Below are positions 27,943 to 36,654 of a DNA stretch of 64,000 nucleotides, piece after piece. This stretch comes from Acidovorax sp. Leaf191 (GTDB lineage Bacteria > Pseudomonadota > Gammaproteobacteria > Burkholderiales > Burkholderiaceae_C), in the NCBI RefSeq assembly GCF_001424425.1, contig NZ_LMPT01000019.1:557003-621002 (forward strand), written 5' to 3'. Position 1 is the stretch's first letter, and each line of letters opens with the position of its first letter. The notes below the pieces were generated by a model that had not been told where the DNA came from, did no database searches, and worked only from the letters and a program-made list of their open reading frames with translations. The position numbers were made by a program, and so were the translations under genes.

Positions 27943-28377
27943 ATGGCCACCAGCAGCCTTCTCGGCATCGACAGCGACAACCTTCCGCCCGCGCACAGCG
28001 CGACCGGCATCGACAGCCTGGGGCCCAGCGATGCGTCCGATTCGGGCAGCGACAGCGCAGGCGCCTACAGCGCCGACTCCGACAGCGACACCGACCGATT
28101 CGGCACCGGTGAGCGCAGCAGCGTGAACCCCGACACCGAAGCCACGGCCCGCGACATCCTGCCCGACCATGTGGAATCCATGGCCACCGGCGGCCCCGGT
28201 GAAGACGACGCCGATGCCGATGACGGCATGGTCGGCGACGACGAGGGCCAGGACGTGGACACCGAGCGCGGCGGCCGCGAGGCCCAGGCCCCCTTGAGCG
28301 CGGACGACCTGCCCGGCGGCAACGACACCGATGACGCGGTCGAGGCCGACGAGGACGACGCCAACGGCACCGCCTGA
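27943..28377 (+). CDS. Acidic Ser/Asp-rich conserved hypothetical protein
   Basis: 144 residues, extremely acidic and almost without hydrophobics or basics: an N-terminal SSLLGIDSDNLPPAHSATGI, a Ser/Asp/Gly low-complexity middle (DASDSGSDSAGAYSADSDSD), then Asp/Glu/Gly-rich sequence to the end. No domain, signal or membrane segment; likely disordered. Similar short proteins starting SSLLGIDSD occur in Comamonadaceae and have sometimes been labelled chemotaxis proteins without evidence. CGGAG lies 8 bases upstream of ATG 27943. It sits between the cyclic-di-GMP gene and the class I fumarase. Function unknown. Confidence 0.7.
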   Translation: MATSSLLGIDSDNLPPAHSATGIDSLGPSDASDSGSDSAGAYSADSDSDTDRFGTGERSSVNPDTEATARDILPDHVESMATGGPGEDDADADDGMVGDDEGQDVDTERGGREAQAPLSADDLPGGNDTDDAVEADEDDANGTA

Positions 28378-28617
28378 AGCCCCGCCCGGCGCGGTGGCAA
28401 GGGCCACCGGCGACCACCGTGGGATCTCACCAAAGGCCGAACGCAGGCGGCGGCCTTTGGCATCGCGCAGGGCGCCTGCGGTGGGGTCTGTCAAAATACG
28501 GTCCGCCTGCCTTCGGCAGTGCGGTCTGCGGCCCAGCGCTGGTTGCCGGACGGCGCTTGCGGGGGGTGGGAGAGGGGTGCATCAGCGCCCTCCATAAAAG
28601 ACTCCCCACGAACCGCC

Positions 28618-30183
28618 ATGACCACCTCCATCCGCCAGGACGATCTCATCGAATCCGTAGCTGCCGCGCTGCAGTACATCAGCTACTACCATCCCACCGA
28701 CTACATCGCCCACCTGGCCCGCGCCTACGAGCGCGAGCAAAGCCCCGCGGCCAAGGACGCGATCGCGCAGATCCTCACCAACAGCAAGATGAGCGCCACC
28801 GGCCAGCGCCCCATCTGCCAGGACACCGGCATCGTCAACGTGTTCCTGAAGGTGGGCATGGACGTGCGCTGGGAAGGCTTCACGGGCAGCCTGGACGACG
28901 CCATCAACGAAGGCGTGCGCCGCGGCTACAACCACCCCGACAACACCCTGCGCGCCAGCGTGGTGGCCGACCCGCAGTTCGACCGCAAGAACACCAAGGA
29001 CAACACGCCCGCAGTGATCTTCACCGAGATCGTGCCCGGCAACACCGTGGACATCACCGTGGCGGCCAAGGGTGGCGGCTCGGAGAACAAGTCCAAGATG
29101 TACATGCTCAACCCCAGCGACAGCGTGGTGGACTGGGTGCTCAAGACCGTGCCCACCATGGGCGCCGGCTGGTGCCCGCCCGGCATGCTGGGCATCGGCA
29201 TCGGCGGCACGGCGGAAAAGGCCGTGCTGATGGCCAAGGAAAGCCTGATGGACGACCTGGACATGTACGAGCTGCAAGCCAAGGCCGAAGCCGCCAAGAC
29301 CGGCGGCCCCGCGCTCGACAAGGTCGAGGCGCTGCGCCTGGAGCTGTTCGAGAAAGTCAACGCGCTGGGCATTGGCGCCCAGGGCCTGGGCGGCCTGACC
29401 ACCGTGCTGGACGTCAAGATCAAGATGTACCCCACGCATGCGGCCAGCAAGCCCATCGCGATGATCCCCAACTGCGCCGCCACGCGCCACGCGCACTTCG
29501 TGCTGGACGGCTCCGGCCCCGTGTACCTCACGCCCCCCAGCCTGGACCTGTGGCCCAACGTGAACTGGGCGCCCGACTACAACAAGAGCAAGAAGGTCAA
29601 CCTCGACACGCTGACCAAGCAAGAAGTGGCCGGCTGGAAGCCCGGCGACACGCTGCTGCTCAGCGGCAAGATGCTCACCGGCCGCGACGCCGCGCACAAG
29701 CGCATCCAGGACATGCTGGCCAAGGGCGAGAAGCTGCCCGTGGACTTCACCAACCGCGTCATCTACTACGTGGGCCCAGTGGACCCGGTGAAGGACGAGG
29801 CCGTGGGCCCCGCCGGCCCCACCACCGCCACGCGCATGGACAAGTTCACCGACATGATGCTGGAGCAGACCGGGCTGATCGCCATGATCGGCAAGGCCGA
29901 GCGCGGCCCGGTCGCCATCGAGTCCATCAAGAACCACCAGAGCGCCTACCTCATGGCCGTGGGCGGCGCCGCCTACCTGGTCAGCAAGGCCATCAAGACC
30001 GCCAAGGTCGTGGGCTTCGAGGACCTGGGCATGGAAGCCATCTACGAGTTCGACGTGGTGGACATGCCCGTGACCGTGGCGGTGGACTCCGGCGGCACCA
30101 GCGCACACATCACCGGCCCGGCCGAGTGGCAAAAGCGCATCGCATCCGGCGAGTTCAAGGGCATCGGGGTCGCCGCCGCCTGA
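28618..30183 (+). CDS. fumA: Fumarate hydratase, class I (Fe-S)
   Basis: 521-residue [4Fe-4S] fumarase interconverting fumarate and malate. Both halves are fused in one chain: alpha part with RPICQDTGIVNVFLKVG (first cluster Cys), PTMGAGWCPPGMLGIGIGG (second), MIPNCAATRHAHFVLDG (third), then beta part with GDTLLLSGKMLTGRDAAHKR and GPTTATRMDKFTDMML. Its cluster is oxygen- and iron-sensitive, contrasting with FumC encoded nearby. Start at 28618 (MTTSIRQDDLIES) matches family N-termini. The stop codon is the first triplet of a heptanucleotide tandem array, followed by an intrinsic terminator at 30304-30328. Gene symbol by analogy with E. coli class I enzymes. Confidence 0.95.
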   Translation: MTTSIRQDDLIESVAAALQYISYYHPTDYIAHLARAYEREQSPAAKDAIAQILTNSKMSATGQRPICQDTGIVNVFLKVGMDVRWEGFTGSLDDAINEGVRRGYNHPDNTLRASVVADPQFDRKNTKDNTPAVIFTEIVPGNTVDITVAAKGGGSENKSKMYMLNPSDSVVDWVLKTVPTMGAGWCPPGMLGIGIGGTAEKAVLMAKESLMDDLDMYELQAKAEAAKTGGPALDKVEALRLELFEKVNALGIGAQGLGGLTTVLDVKIKMYPTHAASKPIAMIPNCAATRHAHFVLDGSGPVYLTPPSLDLWPNVNWAPDYNKSKKVNLDTLTKQEVAGWKPGDTLLLSGKMLTGRDAAHKRIQDMLAKGEKLPVDFTNRVIYYVGPVDPVKDEAVGPAGPTTATRMDKFTDMMLEQTGLIAMIGKAERGPVAIESIKNHQSAYLMAVGGAAYLVSKAIKTAKVVGFEDLGMEAIYEFDVVDMPVTVAVDSGGTSAHITGPAEWQKRIASGEFKGIGVAAA

Positions 30184-30250
30184 CGCCTGACGCCTGACGC
30201 CTGACGCCTGACGCCTGGCGCGTGACGCTTGGCGCTTGGCGCTTGGCGTC
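30181..30250 (+). repeat. Heptanucleotide tandem repeat at fumarase stop codon
   Basis: Ten 7-base units: TGACGCC five times exactly, then TGGCGCG, TGACGCT, TGGCGCT, TGGCGCT, TGGCGTC. The first unit contains the fumarase stop. Because 7 is not a multiple of 3, the array carries TGA in all three frames. Confidence 0.9.
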
Positions 30251-30303
30251 GCTGTATTGCAGCGAGCCAGCACCTTGCGCAGCCCGCACGCAGCGCGCAG
30301 ACC

Positions 30304-30332
30304 AAAAGACCGCCTTCGGGCGGTCTTTCTAC
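30304..30332 (+). terminator. Intrinsic terminator after class I fumarase
   Basis: AAAGACCGCC / GGCGGTCTTT with TTCG tetraloop and trailing TCTACTT; stem 10 bp. It separates the fumarase gene from murI. Confidence 0.85.
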
Positions 30333-30482
30333 TTGTGGCCGCTCCAGGCCGCCGTGCCGGCACGGGGTCGGTGCCAACCGTCTGCGCTGCCCCGTGGGCC
30401 CCGCCGGTCAATCCATGCTGCCGTGCTCGCCGGGCCTGTCTTTTCTACAATCGTGCGTTATGTCCCCCCTTTGCACCATGCC

Positions 30483-31385
30483 ATGCCGCTGACCTCTTCT
30501 CCCATCGGTGTGTTCGACAGTGGCGTGGGCGGGCTGAGCGTGCTGCGCGCCCTGCGGGCTGCCCTGCCTCATGAAAGCTTCGTGTACCTGGCGGACAGCG
30601 CCAATGCCCCGTACGGCGAGCGCGGCGATGCCTACGTCAGCGCGCGCACGCACGCCATCACCCGGTACCTGCGCGATCAGCACCACATCAAGGCGCTGGT
30701 GGTGGCCTGCAACACCGCCACGGCGGCCGCCATCCATGAAGTGCGCAGCAGCTACCCCGACCTGCCCCTGGTGGGCCTGGAGCCGGCCATCAAGCCTGCG
30801 CTGGCTGTGACCCGGACCGGGCGCGTGGGCGTCATCGGCACCCGGGGCACGCTGACCAGCAGCAAGTTCGGCAAGCTGCTCGCGTCGCTGGACGGTCAGG
30901 CCCGGTTTGTCGTGCAGCCGTGCGACGGCCTGGCCCATGCCATCGAGCGGGGCGTGGACCTGCCCGACCCCGCCCCGGGCAGCGCAGTCGGTGCCACCGA
31001 GACCGGCGCCCTGTGCGAACGGTACATCCACGCGATGGGCGCGTTCGGCACCGCGCCGGGGCAGATCGACACCTTGGTGCTGGGCTGCACGCACTACATC
31101 TTCGTGGAGCACGAGTTGCGCACGCTGGTGGGGCCTGGCGTGCAGTTCATCGAAACCGGCGAACCCGTGGCACGGCAGACCCGGCGGCTGCTGGAGGCCG
31201 CGGGCCTGCTGCGTGCGCCGGTGCAGGCCTTGGCGGGTGCGGGGGCCTCCGGCACCGAAGACGACGCGCAGGACGCACCCGAAACACGCCTGCTGACCAC
31301 CGGGCCCGTGGCCATGCTGCAGGCCGGCGCGCGCCGCTGGCTGGGTCTGCCTGCGGATTGCTGCGAGACGGTGTCGGTGCCCTGA
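30483..31385 (+). CDS. murI: Glutamate racemase
   Basis: 300-residue cofactor-independent enzyme supplying D-glutamate for peptidoglycan. It starts MPLTSSPIGVFDSGVGGLSV with the family GVFDSGVGG loop; the two catalytic cysteines are C76 in VVACNTATAAA and C202 in LVLGCTHYIFVEHEL. Start 30483 follows directly on the family N-terminus; longer frames upstream cross the terminator. An Ala/Gly/Asp-rich insertion at about 245-265 (GAGASGTEDDAQDAPETR) before the last strand is somewhat longer than usual. Single gene, followed by an AT palindrome of repeat family A. Confidence 0.95.
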   Translation: MPLTSSPIGVFDSGVGGLSVLRALRAALPHESFVYLADSANAPYGERGDAYVSARTHAITRYLRDQHHIKALVVACNTATAAAIHEVRSSYPDLPLVGLEPAIKPALAVTRTGRVGVIGTRGTLTSSKFGKLLASLDGQARFVVQPCDGLAHAIERGVDLPDPAPGSAVGATETGALCERYIHAMGAFGTAPGQIDTLVLGCTHYIFVEHELRTLVGPGVQFIETGEPVARQTRRLLEAAGLLRAPVQALAGAGASGTEDDAQDAPETRLLTTGPVAMLQAGARRWLGLPADCCETVSVP

Positions 31386-31469
31386 GCCTGAGCGCCCGGC
31401 CAGGGTCCGCACAGCGACCGGACTCCAAGGCTTTTTCAGCACCTACCGCTCGATGGACGGACGCAAGCA

Positions 31470-31486
31470 GCTATTAAATTTATAGC
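31470..31486. repeat. Repeat family A, AT-palindrome only
   Basis: GCTATTAAATTTATAGC, a near-perfect 17-base dyad like the left part of the copy at 21268; the GCGC arms are not recognisable downstream. It lies between the convergent murI and YgjP-type genes. Confidence 0.55.
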
Positions 31487-31523
31487 AATACGCAGGGCGT
31501 CGCTTTGATGTGATACCCGTCGC

Positions 31524-32054
31524 TCACGCAGCAGGCTCCGCCGCGCCCCACAGCCGCTCCCCCGACTGCTCCACGTGCGTGAGGTACAGCCGCAGGTCGA
31601 ACTCGTACTGGTGGTAGTTCGGCTCCATGTGCGCGCAAAGCTGGTAGAAGGCCTTGCCGTGGTCCTTCTCGCGCAGGTGGGCCAACTCGTGCACCACGAT
31701 CATGCGCAGGAACTCGTCCGGCGCCTGCTTGAACATCGCCGCGATGCGGATCTCGTGCTTGGCCGCGAGCTTGTTGCCCTGCACGCGGGACACCGCCGTG
31801 TGCAGGCCCAGGGCGTGGCGCACCACGTGGATCTTGTTGTCGAACAGCACCTTGTTGATGGTGCCCGCGTTGCGCAGATAGCGCGCCTTGAGCTCCTGGG
31901 TGTAGTCGTACAGACCCTTGTCGCTGCGCACCGCATGGGGTCGCGGGTACTTGCCCAGCAGCACGGCGCCCAGCCGGCCCTGCACCAGCAGCGACCGTGC
32001 CTGCTCCTGCAGGGATTCGGGGTAGGCGCGCAGGTAGGGAAGGTCAGTGGTCAT
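31524..32054 (-). CDS. YgjP-type (DUF45) zinc metallopeptidase
   Basis: 176-residue soluble protein with the zinc signature VVHELAHLREKDHGKAFYQLC (HExxH plus a downstream His), as in the YgjP/DUF45 (M48-like) group. Upstream NKLAAKHEIRIAAMFKQAPDEF is the usual preceding strand-helix. Substrates are unknown. The ATG at 32054 has GAGG about 10 bases upstream; a frame to 32099 adds 15 unlikely residues. It follows the gene ending at 32253 by 198 bases on the same strand. Confidence 0.88.
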   Translation of the reverse strand: MTTDLPYLRAYPESLQEQARSLLVQGRLGAVLLGKYPRPHAVRSDKGLYDYTQELKARYLRNAGTINKVLFDNKIHVVRHALGLHTAVSRVQGNKLAAKHEIRIAAMFKQAPDEFLRMIVVHELAHLREKDHGKAFYQLCAHMEPNYHQYEFDLRLYLTHVEQSGERLWGAAEPAA

Positions 32055-32252
32055 CGTAAAAAAACCTCGGGCTGTGCAGGGGCGATCAGGGGCCATCAAG
32101 TGCCATCAGGCGCCATCGCCAGAGCGGCCCGGGGACTTCGACGATTCATCGCCAGGCCGCTGCACGGCCCCACAAAGCACAATGGCGCTGCCTGTCGCAA
32201 CGCCATCGTCGGGCGGCCCGCGCTGTCGTGCGACGGGTCAGCGCAGCTCAGC

Positions 32253-32891
32253 TCAGTGCAGATGCCGCGGACGGCGGCCACCGCCGCCGTGGCCGCTGCC
32301 GCCCGCGCCGCCACTGCCGGGGCCACGCGGTGGCTTGCCGATCTCCAGCGAATTCACGAGCGCATCGAAACGCTGGCTGAAGAGCTTGTCGATCTCGGCC
32401 ACCACGCCGCCGAGCTCGGCGCCATCGAAATGGCGCTCCATCATGTTCACCACGTCCTGCACCAGCAGGTCCCGCTGCACCTGCATGATGGCGGCGGGCG
32501 TGGGGCCCACGAACAGCATCACGAAGTCGTCGCGCGACTCGGCGCCCTCGCCCTCTTCTTCCTCGTCGAAGTCGGCGTCGTAGAACGTGACCTCGATGGC
32601 CGCGCCCAGCTCGGCCAGCTCGTTGAGCGACATGCACATCTCGTCCAGCGACTGGCGAAAGTCCTCGTCACCGCGCACCGTCCAGCAGATCTGCAGCAGA
32701 TGCTCCTGCGCGTCGAACTTGATGCCAGGCTCTTCCTCGTAAGCGCTGGCGGCACCATCGGCCAGCGAGCGGGCTCCGGCGTACTTCCACAGGGGCTTGA
32801 GCGCCTCCTGCAGCTGCTCGAAACTGGTATCGGCCCGCAACTGGACCTGCCCGTGGACATGGATTTCGAAGGGAGCGTTGTAACTTGACAT
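32253..32891 (-). CDS. Conserved hypothetical protein (possibly DUF6806)
   Basis: 212 residues, acidic, soluble. It begins MSSYNAPFEIHVHGQVQLRA, has an acidic stretch (DADFDEEEEGEGAESRDDF) at about 105-123, a helical C-terminal half (VQDVVNMMERHFDGAELGGV) and a Gly/Pro/His-rich tail (GGSGHGGGGRRPRHLH). I recall a similar Burkholderiales family numbered DUF6806 but cannot confirm it. No function known. Located downstream of the tRNA-Leu(UAA) gene on the same strand. Confidence 0.8.
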   Translation of the reverse strand: MSSYNAPFEIHVHGQVQLRADTSFEQLQEALKPLWKYAGARSLADGAASAYEEEPGIKFDAQEHLLQICWTVRGDEDFRQSLDEMCMSLNELAELGAAIEVTFYDADFDEEEEGEGAESRDDFVMLFVGPTPAAIMQVQRDLLVQDVVNMMERHFDGAELGGVVAEIDKLFSQRFDALVNSLEIGKPPRGPGSGGAGGSGHGGGGRRPRHLH

Positions 32892-33125
32892 GGGTTTAGC
32901 CTAGAAACGGCAGTGGGGTGCGCGAGCCGGTACGGCTGTCGGAATGCAGGCGAGGCACAGGCACCACGGCGCGGCGGACGGCGCCGCGCGAAGAGGCGCA
33001 ACACCGCTGCAGGGCGCCATGTGCTTCACGGAGGAAGGCGATCGACACAGGCGAAATGGGCAGCCATGCGGCCTGTGGGAGGTGAGCAAGCAAGCGGTCC
33101 ATTGCCATTTTCAGGTTCATCGTCG

Positions 33126-33218
33126 TGGTGCCCCGAGCCGGGGTCGAACCGGCACGCCCCTTTTCAGGAAAGCGGCGGATTTTAAGTCCGCAGTGTCTAC
33201 CAATTTCACCATCGGGGC
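33126..33218 (-). tRNA. tRNA-Leu (anticodon UAA)
   Basis: Acceptor GCCCCGA/TCGGGGC, anticodon loop CTTAAAA between GCGGA/TCCGC gives UAA, long variable arm as expected for class II leucine tRNA, T-loop GTTCGAC, and encoded CCA (33126-33128). Last member of a minus-strand tRNA run after lon. Confidence 0.97.
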
Positions 33219-33334
33219 GCCGGTTGCCCAACGCACACCTGCGTTGCAGCGTAACCCGGGCGACGCATGCGCGCAATGCCCTGTTTCTTGGAGTTGCGGG
33301 TCTGTAGCAACATGCCAGGACCTGCACCGACCAA

Positions 33335-33366
33335 GAAAAAAGGGAAGCCGAAGCTTCCCTTTGGAA
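33335..33366 (-). terminator. Intrinsic terminator after tRNA-Gly (1)
   Basis: Stem AAGGGAAGC / GCTTCCCTT with a four-base loop and T-run on the minus strand, starting 3 bases after the tRNA. Nearly the same hairpin follows the other tRNA-Gly. Confidence 0.85.
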
Positions 33367-33368
33367 TA

Positions 33369-33444
33369 TGGAGCGGGAAAAGAGTCTCGAACTCTCGACC
33401 TCAACCTTGGCAAGGTTGCGCTCTACCAACTGAGCTATTCCCGC
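33369..33444 (-). tRNA. tRNA-Gly (anticodon GCC), copy 1
   Basis: Acceptor GCGGGAA/TTCCCGC, D-arm AGCTCAGTTGGTAGAGC, anticodon loop TTGCCAA, encoded CCA. Identical in sequence to the copy at 33760-33835 and followed by a near-identical terminator, so the tRNA-terminator unit looks duplicated. Confidence 0.97.
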
Positions 33445-33627
33445 ATTTGCTGTGATTCTTGACGCTTCCGTCAGTGCGAATCAGCAAGCCTCAAATTATA
33501 TCGCCATTTTTCAGCACTGCAAATCTGCCTGCCAAAAAATTTTCCAATCTCTTTCTCCGACCAGCTCCTGCCTGAGGCAAGGGCCAGATCCGACCTGCAC
33601 AGCGAACGCTGCAGAGCCCGGAATATC

Positions 33628-33701
33628 TGGAGGCGCGGTCCGGAGTCGAACCGGACTAACCGGATTTGCAATCCGGGGCATAACCGCTTTGCTACCGCGC
33701 C
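33628..33701 (-). tRNA. tRNA-Cys (anticodon GCA)
   Basis: Acceptor GGCGCGG/CCGCGCC, anticodon loop TTGCAAA giving GCA, T-loop GTTCGAC, encoded CCA. It sits between the two tRNA-Gly copies. Confidence 0.97.
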
Positions 33702-33721
33702 AGGAATTCACATTCCTCTGA

Positions 33722-33752
33722 CAAAAAAGGGAAGCAGATGCTTCCCTTTTTG
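33722..33752 (-). terminator. Intrinsic terminator after tRNA-Gly (2)
   Basis: Stem AAAAAGGGAAGC / GCTTCCCTTTTT with loop of four bases and T-run on the minus strand. It lies between tRNA-Gly (2) and tRNA-Cys. Confidence 0.88.
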
Positions 33753-33759
33753 TGGAAAT

Positions 33760-33835
33760 TGGAGCGGGAAAAGAGTCTCGAACTCTCGACCTCAACCTTG
33801 GCAAGGTTGCGCTCTACCAACTGAGCTATTCCCGC
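33760..33835 (-). tRNA. tRNA-Gly (anticodon GCC), copy 2
   Basis: Same 76-base sequence as 33369-33444 including CCA; anticodon loop TTGCCAA. First tRNA after lon in transcription order. Confidence 0.97.
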
Positions 33836-33920
33836 ATTTACCGAAGCCTAACATTCTACAACGTTTGCTGCGATGGAGTGAATTGTAGCGCATTTTTTGG
33901 GGCTCTCCAAAAAATTTGCA

Positions 33921-36353
33921 TCAATGTTTGAGTCCATCGCCTGCAGGTGCCGGAGCACGGGCTTTTTCGGCCGCTGCGGCGGCCACTTCGGCCACCTCTT
34001 CGTCCGTCAGCGGCTCGGGCTTGCGCTCCAGGGCCACTTCCAGCACCTTGTCGATCCAGCGCACCGGCACGATCTCAAGGCCGCTCTTCACGTTGTCTGG
34101 AATCTCCTGGAGATCCTTCACGTTCTCTTCGGGGATCAGCACGGTCTTGATACCGCCGCGCAGCGCGGCCAGCAGCTTTTCCTTGAGGCCACCGATCGCG
34201 GTCACTTCACCGCGCAGCGTGATCTCGCCGGTCATCGCCACATCGCCACGCACCGGGATGCCGGTCAGCGCAGACACGAACGCCGTGGTCATGGCAGCGC
34301 CGGCACTCGGGCCGTCCTTGGGCGTGGCTCCATCGGGCACGTGGATGTGGATGTCGCGCTTCTCGAAAATGTCGTCCTTGATGCCGAGCAGCCGGGACCG
34401 GCTGCGCACCACGGTGCGGGCGGCCTCCACCGATTCCTTCATCACATCGCCCAGCGAGCCGGTGCGGGTGATCACGCCCTTGCCGGGCATGGTGGCGGCT
34501 TCGATGGTCAGCAGATCGCCGCCCACCTCGGTCCACGCCAGGCCCACGACCTGGCCCACCTGGTTTTGCAGCTCGGCGCGGCCGTAGGTGTACTTGCGCA
34601 CACCCAGGAAGTCGGGCAGGTTGTCGGCCGTCACCACCACCTGGGGCGTGAGCTTCTTGAGCTGCAGGCCCTTGACGACCTTGCGGCAGATCTTGGACAG
34701 CTCGCGTTCCAGCGACCGCACGCCCGCTTCGCGGGTGTAGTAGCGCACCATATCGCGCACGGCAGGCTCGGTGATCAGCAGCTCTTCGTCCTTCACGCCG
34801 TTGTTCTTGAGCTGCTTGGGCAGCAGGTACTTCATGGCGATGTTGGTCTTCTCGTCCTCGGTGTAACCCGACAGGCGGATCACTTCCATGCGGTCGAGCA
34901 GGGCCGGCGGAATGTTCATCGAGTTCGACGTGGCGACGAACATCACGTCGGACAGGTCGAAGTCCACCTCGACGTAGTGGTCGCCGAAGGTGTGGTTCTG
35001 CTCGGGGTCCAGCACCTCCAGCAGCGCACTCGATGGGTCGCCCCGGAAGTCCGTGCCCAGCTTGTCGATCTCGTCCAGCAGGAACAGCGGGTTGCGCGTG
35101 CCCACCTTCGACAGGCTCTGCAGCACCTTGCCCGGCAAGGCGCCGATGTAGGTGCGGCGGTGCCCGCGGATCTCGGCCTCGTCACGCATGCCGCCCAGTG
35201 CCATGCGCACGTACTTGCGGCCGGTGGCCTTGGCGATCGACTGGCCCAGCGAGGTCTTGCCCACGCCAGGAGGGCCCACCAGGCACAGGATGGGCGCCTT
35301 CACCTTGTCCACGCGCTGCTGCACTGCAAGGTACTCAAGGATGCGGTCCTTGACCTTGTCGAGGCCGTAGTGGTCTTCGTTCAGCACGTCCTCGGCGTTG
35401 AGCAGGTCGTGCTTGATCTTGGTCTTCTTGCTCCAGGGCAGGCCCGTGAGCACGTCGATGTAGTTGCGCACCACCGTGGCTTCGGCCGACATGGGCGACA
35501 TGAGCTTGAGCTTCTTGAGCTCGGCATCGGCCTTCTTGCGCGCCTCTGCAGACATCTTGGCGAGCTTGATCTTCTTCTCGATCTCCTCGATGTCGGCGCC
35601 TTCGTCGCCCTCGCCCAGTTCCTTCTGGATGGCCTTGACCTGCTCGTTCAGGTAGAAGTCGCGCTGGTTCTTCTCCATCTGGCGCTTCACGCGGCCGCGG
35701 ATCTTCTTGTCGACATTGAGGATGTCGACTTCGCGGTCCAGTTGCTCGAACAGGTTTTCCAGGCGCGCCTTCACGTCGGCCAGATCCAGCACCACCTGCT
35801 TGTTCTCGAGCTTGAGCGGCAGGTGGGCGGCGATCGTGTCGGCCAGGCGGCCCGGGTCGTCGATGCTGGAGATCGAGGTGAGGATCTCGGGCGGGATCTT
35901 CTTGTTCAGTTTGACGTACTGGTCGAACTGCTGCATCACCGCGCGGCGCAGGGCCTCGATCTCGCTGGGCTTGTTGGCGTCGGGCGTGGCCTCGACCGGC
36001 GTCACCGTGGCGGTGAAGTGGGTCTCGCCGTCTTCGATGGATGTGACCACCGCGCGCTGCTGGCCTTCGACCAGCACCTTGACGGTGCCGTCGGGCAGCT
36101 TGAGCATCTGCAGGATGGTGGAGACACAGCCCACATCGAACATGTCCGAGACGGAAGGCTCGTCCTTGGCGGCGGCCTTCTGGGCCACCAGCATGATGCG
36201 GCGGTCGGCCTCCATGGCCATCTCAAGCGCCTTGATGCTCTTGGGGCGGCCCACGAACAGCGGGATCACCATGTGGGGGAACACGACCACGTCACGCAGC
36301 GGCAGCAGCGGCAGGTCGAGTGGGGTGGCAGGCAGGGGGGTATGTCCGGACAT
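33921..36353 (-). CDS. lon: ATP-dependent protease Lon
   Basis: 810-residue homo-oligomeric AAA+ protease degrading misfolded and regulatory proteins in the cytosol. N-terminal substrate domain (about 10-210; [20 protein letters not shown]), coiled-coil to about 330, AAA+ with Walker [10 protein letters not shown] and Walker B LFLLDEID, and the protease domain with Ser683 in [13 protein letters not shown] and Lys726 in [10 protein letters not shown]. Ends in an Ala/Glu/Pro tail. ATG 36353 has GAGGA upstream. It follows tig, clpP and clpX on the same strand but after about 300 bases, with its own heat-shock-like promoter. Confidence 0.98.
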   Translation of the reverse strand: MSGHTPLPATPLDLPLLPLRDVVVFPHMVIPLFVGRPKSIKALEMAMEADRRIMLVAQKAAAKDEPSVSDMFDVGCVSTILQMLKLPDGTVKVLVEGQQRAVVTSIEDGETHFTATVTPVEATPDANKPSEIEALRRAVMQQFDQYVKLNKKIPPEILTSISSIDDPGRLADTIAAHLPLKLENKQVVLDLADVKARLENLFEQLDREVDILNVDKKIRGRVKRQMEKNQRDFYLNEQVKAIQKELGEGDEGADIEEIEKKIKLAKMSAEARKKADAELKKLKLMSPMSAEATVVRNYIDVLTGLPWSKKTKIKHDLLNAEDVLNEDHYGLDKVKDRILEYLAVQQRVDKVKAPILCLVGPPGVGKTSLGQSIAKATGRKYVRMALGGMRDEAEIRGHRRTYIGALPGKVLQSLSKVGTRNPLFLLDEIDKLGTDFRGDPSSALLEVLDPEQNHTFGDHYVEVDFDLSDVMFVATSNSMNIPPALLDRMEVIRLSGYTEDEKTNIAMKYLLPKQLKNNGVKDEELLITEPAVRDMVRYYTREAGVRSLERELSKICRKVVKGLQLKKLTPQVVVTADNLPDFLGVRKYTYGRAELQNQVGQVVGLAWTEVGGDLLTIEAATMPGKGVITRTGSLGDVMKESVEAARTVVRSRSRLLGIKDDIFEKRDIHIHVPDGATPKDGPSAGAAMTTAFVSALTGIPVRGDVAMTGEITLRGEVTAIGGLKEKLLAALRGGIKTVLIPEENVKDLQEIPDNVKSGLEIVPVRWIDKVLEVALERKPEPLTDEEVAEVAAAAAEKARAPAPAGDGLKH

Positions 36354-36377
36354 GGAAATCCTCAGTTAACTCAGTGG

Positions 36378-36405
36378 AATATGGTCCACCAGTGGGGATT
36401 TTCAA
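36378..36405 (-). promoter_or_regulatory. Candidate heat-shock (sigma-32) promoter of lon
   Basis: On the minus strand GGTTGAAA, 15-base spacing, then CCATATT; sigma-32 consensus is CTTGAAA - 11 to 16 bases - CCCCATNT. The 5' leader to ATG 36353 would be about 15-20 bases and includes the Shine-Dalgarno. The same bases also read as a sigma-70 TTGAAA/CATATT pair with 16-base spacing, so both forms are possible. Confidence 0.55.
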
Positions 36406-36543
36406 CCCCTTCTTCCGGCCGTACCGCAAGAAGGGTTGAAGGGCAGCACCAGCGGCCACCCCGTGCGGTGCATGCCTTCGATGGCGTGCACCGCGGAGAC
36501 GTCAGACATGAAGGACGCCGCGCGTCATTCATCACAGCGCGTG

Positions 36544-36645
36544 AGCCTGGCGCGAAGCAGGCCATTGGCCGCCGCGCCAGGGCTGCCCCGCCGCGCTGGC
36601 GGGGTTCCCTGGAGGGGAACGCCGCTGCGCGACTCAGGGCGGGCG
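36544..36645 (-). repeat. Repeat family B, degenerate copy
   Basis: Minus-strand CCCTGAGTCGCGCAGCGGCG, TTCCCCTCCAGGGAACCCCG and following match the family-B order (CTGAGTCGC, C-run, G-run), with a different tail. It lies immediately after the clpX stop, as other copies follow gene ends. Confidence 0.5.
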
Positions 36646-36654
36646 CCATGTCTT

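Larger units (their letters stand above)
36354..36654. other. Intergenic region between clpX and lon
   Basis: 301 bases. It contains, from the lon side, the candidate promoter (36378-36405), an inverted repeat TTCAACCCCTTCTT / AAGAAGGGTTGAA (36401-36440) that overlaps the -35, and a degenerate family-B repeat (36544-36645). No gene. Confidence 0.6.

Noticed and set aside
33890-33915. AT-rich hairpin after lon as a terminator
   Set aside because: ATTTTTTGG/CCAAAAAAT has a weak A-T stem and no U-run beyond it on the minus strand; not strong enough to list.
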